Assembly (NCBI RefSeq): GCF_030247185.1
Contig: NC_080571.1
Location: 16,523,631-16,587,630, forward strand
From: Malaya genurostris
Taxonomy: Eukaryota > Arthropoda > Insecta > Diptera > Culicidae
DNA length: 64,000 nt
Reading direction: 5' to 3'
A program made the position numbers and the translations under genes. Shown in pieces: positions 10,826-23,049 of the stretch; position 1 is the stretch's first letter; every line of letters begins with the position of its first letter. The notes below the pieces were generated by a model, which had not been told where the DNA came from, made no database searches, and worked only from the letters and a program-made list of their open reading frames with translations.

Positions 10826-12760
10826 ATGTTGCGTACGCGCTTGGAAATGTCGGTTCTTTCCTGCGTGGTCTTCGGTCAGAATACAATATGTCCATGTAAA
10901 TCTTTGCTCTCCTAGGTAATTCAGCGGGTATTATGCCAATACTGTCAGCAACTTTCTTACTCCGACAAGCCTGGTGAAAATTCTGACTTGTTAAAATCGG
11001 TTCAGCCATCTCTGAGAAAATTGAGCGGTAAGAATGTTTTTGAAAAGTGCACATACACGTTTTTTCAGCAATTCTAATACATTCCTATACACGCTCTTTG
11101 AACATAGTGGTTTGAGTTGCGATTACTCAAATTTATAAACTGTCAAAATTTGAGTATAGATTTGAGTAAAATTCACTCAAATCATGAGTTTTCAAACATT
11201 CGAGTGAATAAAATAGTTCAGTTCAGAGCGTTTTCATTCTCGGAATATTTCTATCGAATTCATGAATTCAAGATCACATAGTTTTTCATTGCCGTTTTTA
11301 GATCTGCTTTTTAAAACCTTGAACAATTAATCATAGATGTTTTCAATAGAAATTTTGTGGTTTCAATTATGCTAAGTTGGAAATTCAACATAAGTGTATC
11401 TAGATCGATTTTGACTCCAAACCATTAAAAATTTTGTTTGATCTATGTATGCTTTTATGTAAACTTTTGATAAAAACAAGGAAATTCATGGTTTCAAATT
11501 CGGAATAAAGTTTAAATATTGAGAACCTACAACTGTAACTAACCGAACTATCAGAACTCTGTGCAGAGAATTCTATATTTGGTTTGTGAACATCGGTAGG
11601 GAAAGCTGCGGCCCTCCGTCTAAAAATGGTGCCAACAGTGTCCGCTTACCCTTTATAGTGTGCTACCACATCTAGACTGGCGGCGGAATTCCTTCGGTAT
11701 ATGCATCATACAGCATTCAGGCGTTCAGTTCTCCGCTGTCCACAGCAGGTACTTACACAGCACATATTTTCATTGCCAGTTGTTTTTTTTTCTTTTACAT
11801 AATAGTATCATCAAAACAGTAGTCCGGACTCGGCTGATAGCAGTGATTATAGAAAGTTATTATTTCCTAGTTGGCGTCCCCTGTCTCGAACATGCATTCA
11901 GGCAGGCATGCAGGGAAAAAAAACAACAGACAGGCCCGACCGTGCCCGCCGGTTCGGTCGACGCCGCGTCCATCAGCCGGTAGGGATGATCGTTTTGGTT
12001 TGATTTACGATGCGATCGCTGATCCGTGATGGCTTCTGGTTCGAGACGGGTTTGAATGACAGTAGATCATAGCATGTTTTGCACCTAACCGGCAATTGGG
12101 TTGATTGTTTTTTGATTTTATTGTTCATCGTTTGTGATCACCAGGCGGTAGGCGGGGTCGGTTCGTATTTGATAGCTTTTTAATCGATGCTCACAGCTTA
12201 TCGTTTCGGAATTTCTACAAGCTTTTTCTGGTTTATTGATTTAGCAATTCGTGTTTTGTGTTCGTATTTGGATTGGTTAACTACGTTTGTTTTTGGTACG
12301 CAGCAGTTGATTGGTTTTGTTTTGGCGAGGCCAGTGTCGGAATTTAGTTATAGCTCAGAATTTTTGTTTTCTTTCACAGTCGATTGTGTTCCTCTCACGG
12401 ATTCACTTAATAAAATTATTCGATAGTGTATTAGATAAAGTATCCGTGAAGTTTTGTTATGTTGCCTTAACCGTAAGATGATCGTTTCACCGAGTCATAC
12501 AATGATACTCGGCCAAACTACCCCGGCCCTGGGGTTAGTTGGTCGATTTTTTTCTCCGCATTTGATTGTTAATAACTTTTTCCCTGATTTTCCTAGAGTT
12601 ATGAAAAAAATCACAAATGTGATCAAAAGATATATCTTTAAGACAGCGTAAACCGTTTATCAAAAAGTCTATCCAGAATGAGTACAGAAATTACTGTTTT
12701 CGAATGAAAAAAAAAAATCCTGGTGGTGTAATGTAATGGTCTTCCTACGAGTTTATTTCC
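10826..12760. other. unassigned DNA
   Basis: No recognisable gene. The part at 11560-12180 has higher GC than its surroundings and includes a run with CCGCCGGTTCGGTCGACGCC, so it may be unique host sequence. Frames of 79-107 residues at 11660 and 12187 show no domain, signal peptide or convincing start. Confidence 0.35.
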
Positions 12761-13310
12761 TTATGATGTTTCCTGAAGCGCCTGCTCCATGATGGCCAAG
12801 TAGTTTTCAATTGGCCGTTGTTCCGGTGTATTCGGGGGATGGAAGTCCTTCGGCACGAAGTTGACCTAATAAGAATTGTACAGCTACAAACCATCTTTCG
12901 AGCTATGGCCTGAGGCTAAATTCCGCCAGAAAAGTGTAAAATATAGCGTAGAGCATATTTCTTGGGGAATGTTGACATCTTCTAACGTCTTCTAGGGTAT
13001 AGAATTTACGATGGACAGTGAAAAACATGAGTGCCGGAAGCCTACTTTCACGAACGTCTAATGCATCAATGCGATTTTATCAACATCTGTGTGTAGAGCT
13101 CCCGTGCACAAGACTTTCTTACAGTATTTTATCGTTTATTACGATTCGGTGCCTTTTTAGCATTGTTCGTTTGTAGTTCTTCACAATTTTACTCGTCTTG
13201 CACGAAAGTTTTACTCAATTTCAGTTTTTTTGCCATGCCTCTTACAAAACTATTTGGATTCCTCTTGAATGCTTGAACTACCCGCTATAGGCAAATGTGT
13301 GTTAATTCCT
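12761..13310 (-). pseudogene. relic of a Tc1/mariner DD37E transposase
   Basis: Reading the minus strand from the right, a helix-turn-helix-like piece (FKRNPNSFVRGMAKKLKLSK) lies near 13190-13280. A middle piece resembling the second catalytic block (FWRNLASGHSSKD, with the expected Asp changed to Asn) lies near 12920. The C-terminal block FVPKDFHPPNTPEQRPIENY runs to a stop at 12761. The spacing between the Asp/Asn position and the Glu of RPIE is 37 residues, which marks the DD37E group. Stops and frameshifts break it in several places, so it is dead. Terminal repeats not identified. Confidence 0.6.
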
Positions 13311-13439
13311 AGCTTCCTGCCGATGACACAAAGGAATAGATCCGGATTTGTACGGTGCGTGTACAAAATAATTCTTCTGTTCTTCCGACTCTATCCTTCA
13401 AACGATTGCTGAATTACTACTGTCCCTTTTACAATGTAA

Positions 13440-14770
13440 ACCATTTAATATTGAACTAGTTTCACCCAAAATTATAATTGAAAATGTCCTATGGGCAAAA
13501 TGTTACAGCTATTTGGAAGCGATTGAGTCCGTTCAACTTTTATGAGAAAGTGAGCTGATTCTCAGATTTTTCGACAACTATTCCCGGTATCGAAATAGCC
13601 GGGTCCATCTGCAAATAAGACTAATATATTGGGTTAGTTTAAACGGATTTTACGCACTCTGCGTCGACATTTTTAATTAAGAATAGAAAAAATCTTAACC
13701 TTATAATTCCTCAACCGGAAGTCGGATCTGGAAAATATTTAAAGCAACTTCTGGATTCCTCAAGTTTATGTTAGAGTGAACCGGTATAGCCACAGTCGAT
13801 ATGTTTGGCCACCAACTGACAAGATCTTTTGCATTGGAATAGTTTTAAGCACAGTTTCATTGAGTTTGTACGGTCTTTGCATTGTCACCTTGAATGACGG
13901 TTTTCACTTTTTAACATGTTCCACCTTAAATTTTCAGAATCGGAAGTCGGATCCGGATAAAATTTCATCGCAGGCAATGCATTCCAAACCAAAATTTTCA
14001 AAAATCGTTTCAACGGTGTCTAAGATAGTCTAGAGCATATTTTTCATTCTTTCACCCATTTGTCTCTCCGGGTAAAATTTCGTACCAGACTATCTGACTA
14101 CTCTGACTATTTTTTTTCTCTTACTGAAAGAAAAGGCATATAAATTACAATACTACAGTACACTATAATGAATTAATCAAGATACAACAATACTATTTTA
14201 CATTAACTAAGATGTAATCAGATACATTCGATACAAGTGCTTGATCTAAAATCTTGATCATTTAACAACTATCCGCAGTGATTTTATATCAAATTCAGAT
14301 GGATTTGTGTTATTTATAATATCGAAATTTTATGCAATATTGAAAAATCCCCAATCAATCCGGAACCGGAAGCCGGATCTGAATAAAGTTTAAAAGCAAG
14401 CTATGGAGACATTTCATTTGAATCTTAGTATCCGAAAAAATTAAGTGCACTTTTCCCATTTTGAGAACATTTTACCTCGTTCTTCTGGAACCGGAAGTCA
14501 GATTCGGAAATAATTCAATAGCAGATTATGGGTCTCCGAGACCTTTTATTTGAATCGAGACAACCAGTCCTGCGGTTTTTGAGAGAATCAAGTGCACATT
14601 TTTATGCACATTTTAACCCGTTTTCCGGAAATCGGATCCGGACACAATTTCGTTGCAGGCTACGGGACTAAGGAACTTTGCATTTAAATTTGAAGGTTAT
14701 TAAAATTGGTCCAGTGGTTTCTTACATGTTCGGATATGTTGCCTTTCTCATATAGAATGGCTATACAATG
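13440..14770 (-). repeat. degenerate CTGAACCGATTTT/CTTCCGGTTCCGG family, reverse copies
   Basis: Motifs such as AACCGGAAGTCGGATCC recur at about 13715, 13940, 14360 and 14490, spaced a few hundred bases apart. They are complements of the TCCGACTTCCGGTTCCGG motif seen at 15900-16400 and elsewhere. The right edge (TTGCCTTTCTCATATAGAATGGC) looks like the terminus of the family. No coding potential. Confidence 0.5.
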
Positions 14771-14775
14771 GGAGT

Positions 14776-15529
14776 GGGTCATTTCACCGAAAGCTATTTC
14801 GCCGAAAGTCGTTTCACCGAATGCCATTTCGCCGAAAGTCGTTTCGCCGAATAGGTCATTTCGCCGAAAGGGTCATTTCGCCGAAAGGGTAATTTCGATA
14901 ATATCATATTATTATTTTTTTGTGTTATTATGCCTACTGTATAACTAATGTGGCGCAGCCACATAACCGAAGTCAAGATGGCCGGTTGAGGTGGCCGCCG
15001 ACCCGCCGTCGAAAGCGGCGGCCTCTTGCATACAAACCTGTAACCGCCTCGTTTGCCCGGTCTACTCAAAGCTAGGTTTCTTTGCTTTAGCACACGAATC
15101 AAATCGATTTCGCGAAGCCGCATCTGATATTTGTTAATTTAGTACACGGAAAATAGCACATACATTTGCTTGGTAGATACACCTATGCAATTGCATTGAT
15201 GCTTAGTGGCTAATAGTAAACAACATTCCTTGGGAAATCAGTTCTTAGGTTCATGAATCAATCTTTATACAAGAAAAACAATTGTAGGTCAACAAAACGG
15301 GCGTAACGTATTATAATTTATTTGTGTTTAATTTAAATCAATTCCAATTATAATATTAAGACAATTGCAGGAATCGGCGAAATGACCCTTTCGGCGAAAT
15401 GGCTTTCGGTGAAATGACATTCGGCGAAATGGCCCATTCGGCGAAATGTCATTCGGCGAAATGACCCTTTCGGCGAAATGACTTTCGGCAAAACGGTTTT
15501 CTGCGAAACGGCTTCCGGCGAAATGACCC
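14776..15529. mobile_element. fold-back element A with GGCGAAATG arrays at both ends
   Basis: The left end is GGGTCATTTC and the right end GAAATGACCC. Each end carries an array of 14-15-bp units (TTTCGCCGAAAG on the left, CTTTCGGCGAAATG on the right), so the arms are inverted tandem arrays. The core at about 14950-15125 is more GC-rich and is shared with element B at 39403-40064 (for example TTGCATACAAACCTGTAACC). No transposase. Frames crossing the arrays are repeat translations. Confidence 0.7.
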
Positions 15530-16720
15530 TATAATCACTGTGAAAACCGACTTTTGAACCGAGGCCCTGAGGGCCGAATGTCATATACCATTTGACTCAG
15601 CTCGACGAACTGAGCAAATGTTTGTGTGTGTATGAATGTATGTGTGTATGTGACAAATAATGTCACTCGATTTTCTCAGAGATGGCTGAACCGATTTTCA
15701 CAAATTCAGACTCAGTTACAGCAAAACAATCCAAAAGTCGGTTATTGCAGTGATTCTATAGCCTCTCTATATGAAAAAGACAAAAATGAAAATAAAAATG
15801 TCACTTACTTTTCTCAGAGATGGCGTGACCGATTTCCACAAGCCTAGTTTCAAACGAAAGGTCTTACGGTCCCATAGATAGCTATAAGAATTTTATTTTT
15901 ATCCAACTTCCGGTTCCGGAAATATAGGTCAATATGTGCAAATCTATGGGAAAATGCGCATTCAATGTTCATGGAATTTTCTTAAGCGATTTCTACAAAC
16001 AAACATGCAAATGAAAGATCTTGAAATTATTCAAAAAGTCCTCGAAAAGTTGATCAAAATCCTACTTCCGGTTCCGGAATTACAGTGGGATGAGTAAACA
16101 TTTTCGCTTTCATGACTATTTTTTCATAAGCGATGGCGAAACGAGGTGCAAATTTTTATAAAACTCACTAGTAAATTCATTTAGTTGGCAGTTGGCATTT
16201 CCCGCTTCCGAACGCATCGGTAGTAGCGAAGGAAAGCTCAAAAAACGGAACTAACTTCGATTTCACAGCAACGGTTCAATCGATTTTGCCAAATCATTAT
16301 TCAAATTAAAGCTCTCAGTGTCTTAAAAGATACTGTGCAATTTCATCCAGATCCGACTTCCGGTTTCGAAATTATAAGGCAATGAGTATCAAAACTTTCA
16401 AAGTGTCATACAAAATGATACAAAATCGGTACGCATCGGTGCGTGCTGGTACGGAAGAAGTAAACGCCATCGCCTTGCACGCAGCGTGCTGTGTTAAATT
16501 TTGTATAGCGTGTAGGGTTGCCACATTCAAATCTATATTAACTTGGCATAACTGTTTACAAATTGAAATGGTGATGGTAGCTTATACCGAAGAAAGATTT
16601 TGATTTTATTCAAGTTTGAAAAAAAAGAAACTTGACAGAATCTTCTAGTAATGTTTTCGAAAATTAAAGTAATACGAGAAAGGCATCATTACACCACTAG
16701 GTCGATTGAAAAAGGTTTCA
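15530..16720 (+). repeat. degenerate CTGAACCGATTTT family, forward copies
   Basis: Contains repeated blocks: a start-like AACCGAGGCCCTGAGGGCC at about 15560, a TGTGTG-rich stretch at 15620-15650, TTTCTCAGAGATGG(C)TGAACCGATTTTC near 15674 and 15813, and CTTCCGGTTCCGG at 15904, 16063 and 16356. It ends near 16700 in GAGAAAGGCATCATTACACCACTAGG, a terminus that recurs near 25620, 57215, 57800, 58420 and 62140. No protein-coding frame. Confidence 0.55.
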
Positions 16721-19587
16721 TAAACTCACGAATAGTTGTTACGTACGACTGATTCTCAAAAACTAGTTATTGAAAAAAAAAAACGCGGTGAGCGACACTC
16801 TAGTGCTCCATGATGGAAAACTACTAGAAGGAAATAAACCTTCATTCTTTTACTTTACGATGTCGTGTTCGGTTTCTCCCACCCTTGTTTTGTTCCAGTG
16901 TAACTGGAGAACAAATTCTGTCAGATTACTTTGCCCAACCCTGTAACAGAGTTACTTTTTAGAACATTCGCCGAAATTTTGGCAGGGTCACTGCTCTTTG
17001 TATTTCAACTAAATTTTTACTGCTCTAACTTTTCGAAGATTACTGAACCGTATATCAGCACACTTAGGCTCGTTTGAAAGCTACTGTTGGGTCATTGATC
17101 AAGTTCGAGGGCTGTGATTTCTGGTTCCGGAGATATAATGGTATAAATGACGTAACCGACAAAATGTGTTGTTTTTACCGCTCAAGCTTCTCCGAGATGA
17201 CTGAACCGATTTTAACAAACTTAGGCTCGTTTTGAAGCTACTTTTGTGCCATTTACCAAGTTCTAAGATCGAATGGATGTCACTTCTGAGATATAATGGT
17301 ATAAATGACTGAACAAATGAACTGCACATTTTTTATCGGATAAATTCTCTCGAATTTGACTCAACGAATCTCGATAAACTTAATATATTGAATGATCCAG
17401 TATGTTGTCGCTAACTGATCTGGTAGTAATACAATTGGTACACTAAAAGTCATTGAACTTTATCAAAGGCTCATATCTCGTCACAATGATGTTGTTAACG
17501 AGATTTATTGGGACAATAAAATACGTATGAATCGGTTGGACCGAACACATCAAGCTGTTTGAGGTAGCCGGAAAATTCATTGAAGTCAACACTAGGGGTA
17601 CGATACACACCATGAATGTCCTTTGAAACATAGTTTGACGTTTTGATAATGAAACACATTGGATGTATAATTTTTCATTAGTCTTTGCTTGATATTTTGT
17701 TTGACGTATTGATGTTCAATCCAGGGGTGGAAATAAGCAAATTTGTTGATTCACAGTAAATCAAAATTGTCAGTATTATCTTTTCACATCATATATTTAT
17801 TGTAAATATTATTATGAATTTTGAAACGAATGATTTTTTATAAGAGAAATTTGGTTTTACTTACAATTTAAAAATGTTATCAGTATCACTGTCTGATTCG
17901 GAATCAACATTTCAACAAAGTTAGGCTCGTTCTTATGCTACTCTGTGTTCATTAAACAGGTTTGAAGTTCAAAAAGCTATCGCTTACTCTTCCAGTGATA
18001 TAATGGTATTTGTGAGGTATACGTCAAAACTGATTACCGCTCAATTTTCTCGGATATGGATTATCCGATATCAATCATTTTAGGCTCGTTATTTGAGTTT
18101 ATTTCATCGGTCATCGGATGTATTATAAATTTATTCAGTCGTACCGTCGTGGTGGAGTAATATCATCAATAAAATCAGCTAATAATATTAACATACATGC
18201 TGCGATGAATAATAATTATAATGATAAGAAAAACATGTCCAATCACAAAGCGTGTTATGCAGCTGATTTATATTACCCTATTTAGCTTGAATATCATTCA
18301 GAGAAGTAACAGGAGTGCAGGATTTTGCTACGCCAATTGAAACGCACCATTCAAACGCTGCGCCAAATGCTGCGCTCTTGTTATTTCTATAATTCAAATT
18401 CATGTCAAGTAGTGATCTTTATTTGAAAAGATCACAAGCGATCATCTCCGCTAGTGATTATTATTTGTTGATTTAGTGATCTTGATTTTTCCAGCCCTGA
18501 TTCCAAAGTATCTTCGAAGTTAACGGTTTCACTGCCTGTTAAGTTCAAGAATTCAACTGCAGACTCTTTTACATACAATTTGAAAAAAAAATAGCCTATA
18601 ATATTGTTAGATTCTCAGCTATATGTTCTATCAAATGAGCAGAAAATCAAACTCGCCATATTTTTCAAATTGATTCCTAATTCTGTTTATATATTCGGCA
18701 TAAAAGGTAATTTGAAATGTATGTGTGAGACTATTTTTGAAGATTTATAACCTTTTTGTGTTCATTCAAATGCCAGTTTCAATTTCTTTTTTGTGGAGTT
18801 TTTCTGATCCGGAGAGGTGAATGACCACAAGGTTAAAAGTTTCATAATTCTGGAATATCAGAATCGGAAGATGGATCTGAATAAAATTCAATTCCAAATA
18901 ACTTTGATTTGAACCAAAGTTCGTGAAAATCGATCGAGACCAGTTCCATTTTGGAGTTATAGACCATTTTAATTTTAGATTTTTACATCGTGATTCAAAT
19001 GAGCGACAACAACCAAACAGTTTTCTTGACATGAATGAAACATTAATTTCCAAAGCTTTTTATCAAAAATTCTCTGTGTGTGATACTGTTTGAAACATAG
19101 CAGATTTCCAATAGTGATTGAGCGTTATATGAACGGCTGATAAGTGCAACTTATCGTTGAAGGGGGTTTCAACGTAGTAGTTTAAGTAGTTTTGAATACG
19201 AAAACCAAATTAATTTTTTTTGTGCCAAAACCGGACTTGAACTTTCCAGAGCAGGAAACGTTTAAAGCCATTTCAGTGCAAGAACAGGAAAAGAAGCTTT
19301 GAATGAGATAACCGTATAAAATCTTAGCCGGTACTTTAAGAGCAAATGTGTTGATTTTTGCATGTAAACTTTCTACGTGTTTCCCTCGGCTGCAGGATTC
19401 ATGCCACATATTGAATGTTAGGTATTTTATCTAAAAGATTCAAAGTCGTCTGCCATGCGCTTACACCTACAATTTGTTTGGAATCTAAAAGATTTTTGAA
19501 TACTGGATATTGATGATGAATCTTTCATTTTAATCTAATTGTATAGAAATCAGATATTTTTACATTGACGAATTAAGTTCGATAGTA
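16721..19587. repeat. mixed degenerate repeats and unassigned DNA
   Basis: Blocks of the CTGAACCGATTTTAACAAACTTAGGCTCG family recur at about 17035, 17195, 17915 and 18055, each followed by GATATAATGGTATAAATGA. Reverse copies lie near 18850. A module at 18180-18420 (AAGTAACAGGAGTGCAGG and flanks) is shared, inverted or direct, with 9890, 27765, 34905 and 48350. Nothing coding is recognised. The 95-residue minus frame at 18766 shows no domain. Confidence 0.4.
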
Positions 19588-19589
19588 TA

Positions 19590-20492
19590 ACACATGGATC
19601 AATATGTCCCGAGACTAAAGCAGAGATGGCGCTCGTAGTAAACCAGTAACCACGTCTTTCTAGAGTACTAACCTTTGCTTGAAACGGGTCAAAATTTTAA
19701 GTCGATCCCACCAGAAACAGCTGAGTTATCGAGGTTGGAGTAAAGTCGTTTTGTAGTTTGTTTAAAAAATGGAAAAAACCGAGTTTCGTGTTTTGATAAA
19801 ACATTGTTTTTAATGGGTAAAAACGCTGTGCAAGCGAAACAATGGATTGAAAAATGTTATCCGGACTCTTGTCCATCAAAAGCAACGATTTGTCGGTGGT
19901 TCGCCGAGTTTAAACGTGGTCGTACCGACACAAATGACGCGGAACGCTCGGGTAGACCTCCGGAAGCCGTTACACCGGAAAATGTGAGTGACAAAAATTA
20001 TAATGAAAGATCGTAAAGTGAAGCTCCGTGAAATTGCTGAGATGACACAGATGTCATATGGAAGTGTATTTACTATCCTTCATGAAAAATTGAGCATGAA
20101 AAAGGTTTTTTCCAAGTAGGTGCCGGGTTCAAGACAATGCACTCTGCCACAAGTCGATGAAAACAATGGCGAAATTGAACGAATTGGGCTTTGATCTGCT
20201 TCCCCACCCCCCATACTCGCCAGATTTAGCCCCCAGTGACTACTGGCTCTTTGCTTATCTTAAAAAAATGCTCCAGGGAAAAAGATTTGGCTCAAATGTG
20301 GAGGTCATCGCTGAAACTGAAGCTTATTTTGAAGCGAAAGATAATTTTTTTTATAAACATGGTATTGAAAAATTGGAAAAACGTTGGAACCATTGTATCA
20401 CCCTAAAAGGTGATTATGTTGATGAATAAAAAAAAATTTTGCAAAAAAATGGTGTTTCAATTGTTAGTCTCGGGACTTATTGATCCATGTGT
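19590..20492 (+). mobile_element. internally deleted mariner (DD34D) element
   Basis: Inverted terminal repeats start ACACATGGATCAATA at both ends and extend about 29 bp with one mismatch (19590-19618 and 20464-20492), flanked by TA at 19588-19589 and 20493-20494. The 903-bp interior holds the start and end of a mariner transposase but lacks the middle. Full-length mariners are about 1.3 kb, so about 0.4 kb is missing. The element can only move if a related transposase acts in trans. Confidence 0.85.
19769..20429 (+). pseudogene. broken mariner transposase
   Basis: ATG 19769 begins MEKTEFRV but the frame is lost by a one-base deletion near 19806. The following frame carries the N-terminal helix-turn-helix part (AVQAKQWIEKCYPDS through ERSGRPPEAV). 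A second frameshift follows near 19985. The piece up to about 20118 ends in KKVFSK followed by a stop, then the sequence jumps to the second catalytic Asp (QDNALCHK, Asp codon 20133-20135). The block carrying the first catalytic Asp is deleted. The last Asp lies in SPDLAPSDYW, 34 residues on, as in DD34D mariners. The frame ends at the stop after GDYVDE at 20429. Confidence 0.8.
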
Positions 20493-20494
20493 TA

Positions 20495-21023
20495 TGTCTA
20501 TTAAAATAATTTTCGGAATCAAATTTCATTAAAGTATGAAAAATTATTATCAGGTTTCGAAAAGTAGTTTAATATAATTATAATTACTAACGTGAATACT
20601 CTATTTAAATCTAAATCATATTTGAATGGTTAAGAGATAGAAAAACTTTAGAATGATTAAAAAGTTACAGATATTTTACCCGCTTTCGAAAACCTAATTA
20701 TTAACAATTGTGTCGTACGCCAAGGAAAGTAAATAAACAAGTCTTAGAAAACACAACAGCCAAAAAATGTAGGGTTTTATACTCTTACAAAATTGCATAA
20801 GTGTTATATTGAGATCGGGATCGGAGAGTTAATGCATAAGGTTTGCTGCTACTCTGTGCAATATACAGTGCAATATTTACAAAAATATCACAATTTTAGT
20901 TTTGTCAACCAATTTTTTAATTCACGGTGTTCGGTTTTTTGATTCACAATCGTAAATTGTAATTCACATTTTCGTGCGCAAAATGGGCTTATTTCCACCT
21001 CTGGTTCAACTTATTAGAAAAAT
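20495..21023. other. unassigned AT-rich DNA
   Basis: No ORF or repeat that I recognise. The right end resembles the sequence near 17720-17770 (GTTCAA/TGGAAATAAGC motifs), suggesting that the mariner and neighbouring DNA lie in a longer repeat. Confidence 0.3.
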
Positions 21024-22020
21024 ATGACCTGGCCGCATCTACAGATGTTCTGCCGAATCAGCAGAATTACAATTGAATTTACCGATAATTTCTGCTCTAA
21101 GTATTTTTATACATTTTTGAAAGACGTCGGGCATTCGAGCAAGAGCCTTAAAATCGCGGCGTTCGTCGTTGCGGAAAACAAATTCGAGCACCCCCACAGC
21201 ACTAAATGAGATTCCAAGTACGCTACAAGAGGGTAAAAGAATTTGCACCAATCCCGCCATCATCCTGATTAGCATCATCATTGCAATCATTAGATTTGAC
21301 TCGCACTATCATCATCGTCGTCGTCGTCGTGGTGGATGTCGCCGCCAGTTGGTATTTGGTGTTATTTTTTCTTTCCTTCTTCTGCATCGTCGTAGCCCAT
21401 CCGAACCGCTTTCCACATCCCTGCTAGGCATAGCAATCCATCCTTAATGATGACACAGGTTCCACCATCCAACGGTTCTGGCTGAACCAAAAGCAAGACC
21501 TGTTCGGAGTTGGGGGAGAGTGGAGATGGGTTGGCTGAAGAGGTTTGCAAAAATCTGGTCTTTCTGATCCCGTGAAGCAGCGAATCTCGGTGGGTAAGTC
21601 GCGTGCTGCGACGCGTACTAATCGTACCTGTGTGCGACTTTGTGTGAGTGTGTATGTGCTTGAGTGCCCTCCTCGTGGAAAAGTCACCTGGTTGTTGGGC
21701 CGAGGCTGGTCGCATCAAGCCCGAGAGGTGGAAAGGGGTTGAGTTCAAAACGGGTTCGATACAGGATCGAGGTGCCGTGTGCGCTGCTGCAGCTTCGACA
21801 GACCTTCTTGGAGTCCGGACCGGAGCAACAAGGTCGTTTACATGGCCTTCACACTGTTATAATAATCTGCCTTTCGCGAAGGTATGCTCGGTTTCTGATT
21901 ACGCTTTGAACTGAGGATCAGTTCCCGGCTAAGGGGAGGTGGCATGGTGCGCGTGTGGTCGAGGGTCGCAACGATGACGGTTTGGCACCAGGAATGCTCG
22001 AATGCGATTGTGTGAAATAG
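21024..22020. other. GC-richer island, possibly unique host DNA
   Basis: This kilobase stands out by higher GC and absence of the window's repeat families. It has a short ATCGTCGTCGTCGTCG run near 21315 and several overlapping frames of 61-128 residues on both strands, none with a domain. It could be a regulatory element or an unrecognised exon. I see no splice-site pair or codon pattern that decides it. Confidence 0.3.
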
Positions 22021-22787
22021 TTTGAAGCGCTTTTAATTCGATGTCCGATGTGTGGAAAAGGGATGTTAAACCATCTGAAGATTGACGCAATCACTTCTTT
22101 TTTTCTTTTTCTATGGGTCGGGATTGAAATCGTGTTTTTTCAGATTGATTATTTTGTGTTCTATTTTCTAAATTGAATATGTGTGCTGTGTCGATGAGTT
22201 TTGAAAAGAAAAAATATTTATTATGAAAATATTTCCCCGAGCTGATTTCAGCTCAATGAGTTCAATGTTTGGTTCTGAACTTCGCTCTTTCATTTCACAA
22301 GCGTCTCACTCTACTAAACTTTCTCGAAGTATTCTACTGTTTAAAACTGAACAATTGAAAAAAAACTGAACTAAAATCATTAATGATACTTTGTAGTTAG
22401 AATACATCATGCTATCAACAGATTAAATTCGAATTTTTTTAACGTTTTGTCTTAGACTCATTAGTGCATAGTAGTTCAAATTGAACTGCCTAATCAAAAC
22501 TCGGCAATTAAATTTGCGCTAAGCAGACCTAAAGTTTCTGCTATTATAAATTGAACTGCCGAGTTTAGCACTAAGCAGTTCAGTTTGAACTGCTCTGCAC
22601 TGATGAGTCAAAGACGAGACGTAAAAAGTAATAAAAACGGTTATGTGGCCTAGCACAAAATTTGGCTAACTCCTAAATGACCAAACCTGCATCGACCAGA
22701 AATAGTCGAAAACGTTTTCGTTCGGCACGTCAGAAAAGACATTGCACTCCGTTGCAAAACAAAAAGTGTTCTGTAAGTAGCAAAAAC

Positions 22788-22886
22788 TTTACGTCTGCTT
22801 AGCGGTTCAAATTGAACTGCCGAGTTTAGCACTAAGCAGTTCAATTTGAACTGCTCTGCACTGATGAGTCAAAGACGAAACGTAAA
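22788..22886 (+). ncRNA. complete hammerhead ribozyme, type III topology
   Basis: Read 5' to 3': stem III arm TTTACG (22788-22793), cleavage triplet GUC ending at 22795, stem I, CTGATGA (22861-22867), stem II GUC-AAA-GAC, GAAA (22877-22880), stem III arm CGTAAA (22881-22886). Stem I starts TGC/GCA, has a small internal loop, then AGC/GCU and a 17-bp palindromic hairpin made from GGTTCAAATTGAACTGC. All invariant core residues of the family (CUGAUGA, GAAA, and H17 = C) are present. It should cut its own RNA after C22795. Activity is inferred from the fold, not measured. Confidence 0.85.
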
Positions 22887-23049
22887 AATAATGAAAACGG
22901 TTATGTGCCCTAGCACAAAATTTGGCTAACCCCTAAATGACCATACCTGCATCGGCCAGAAATAGTCGAAAACACGTTTTCGTTCGGCACGTCAGAAAAG
23001 ACATTGCACTTCGTTGCAAAACAAAAAGTGTTCTGTAAGTAGCAGAAAC

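Noticed and set aside
21362..21748. 128-residue minus frame in the GC-richer island
   Set aside because: Overlaps several other frames, low-complexity stretches, no domain.
22600..22626. First forward hammerhead core in the array
   Set aside because: GAAA is changed to GAGA and the TTTACGTC arm is missing, so activity is not expected.
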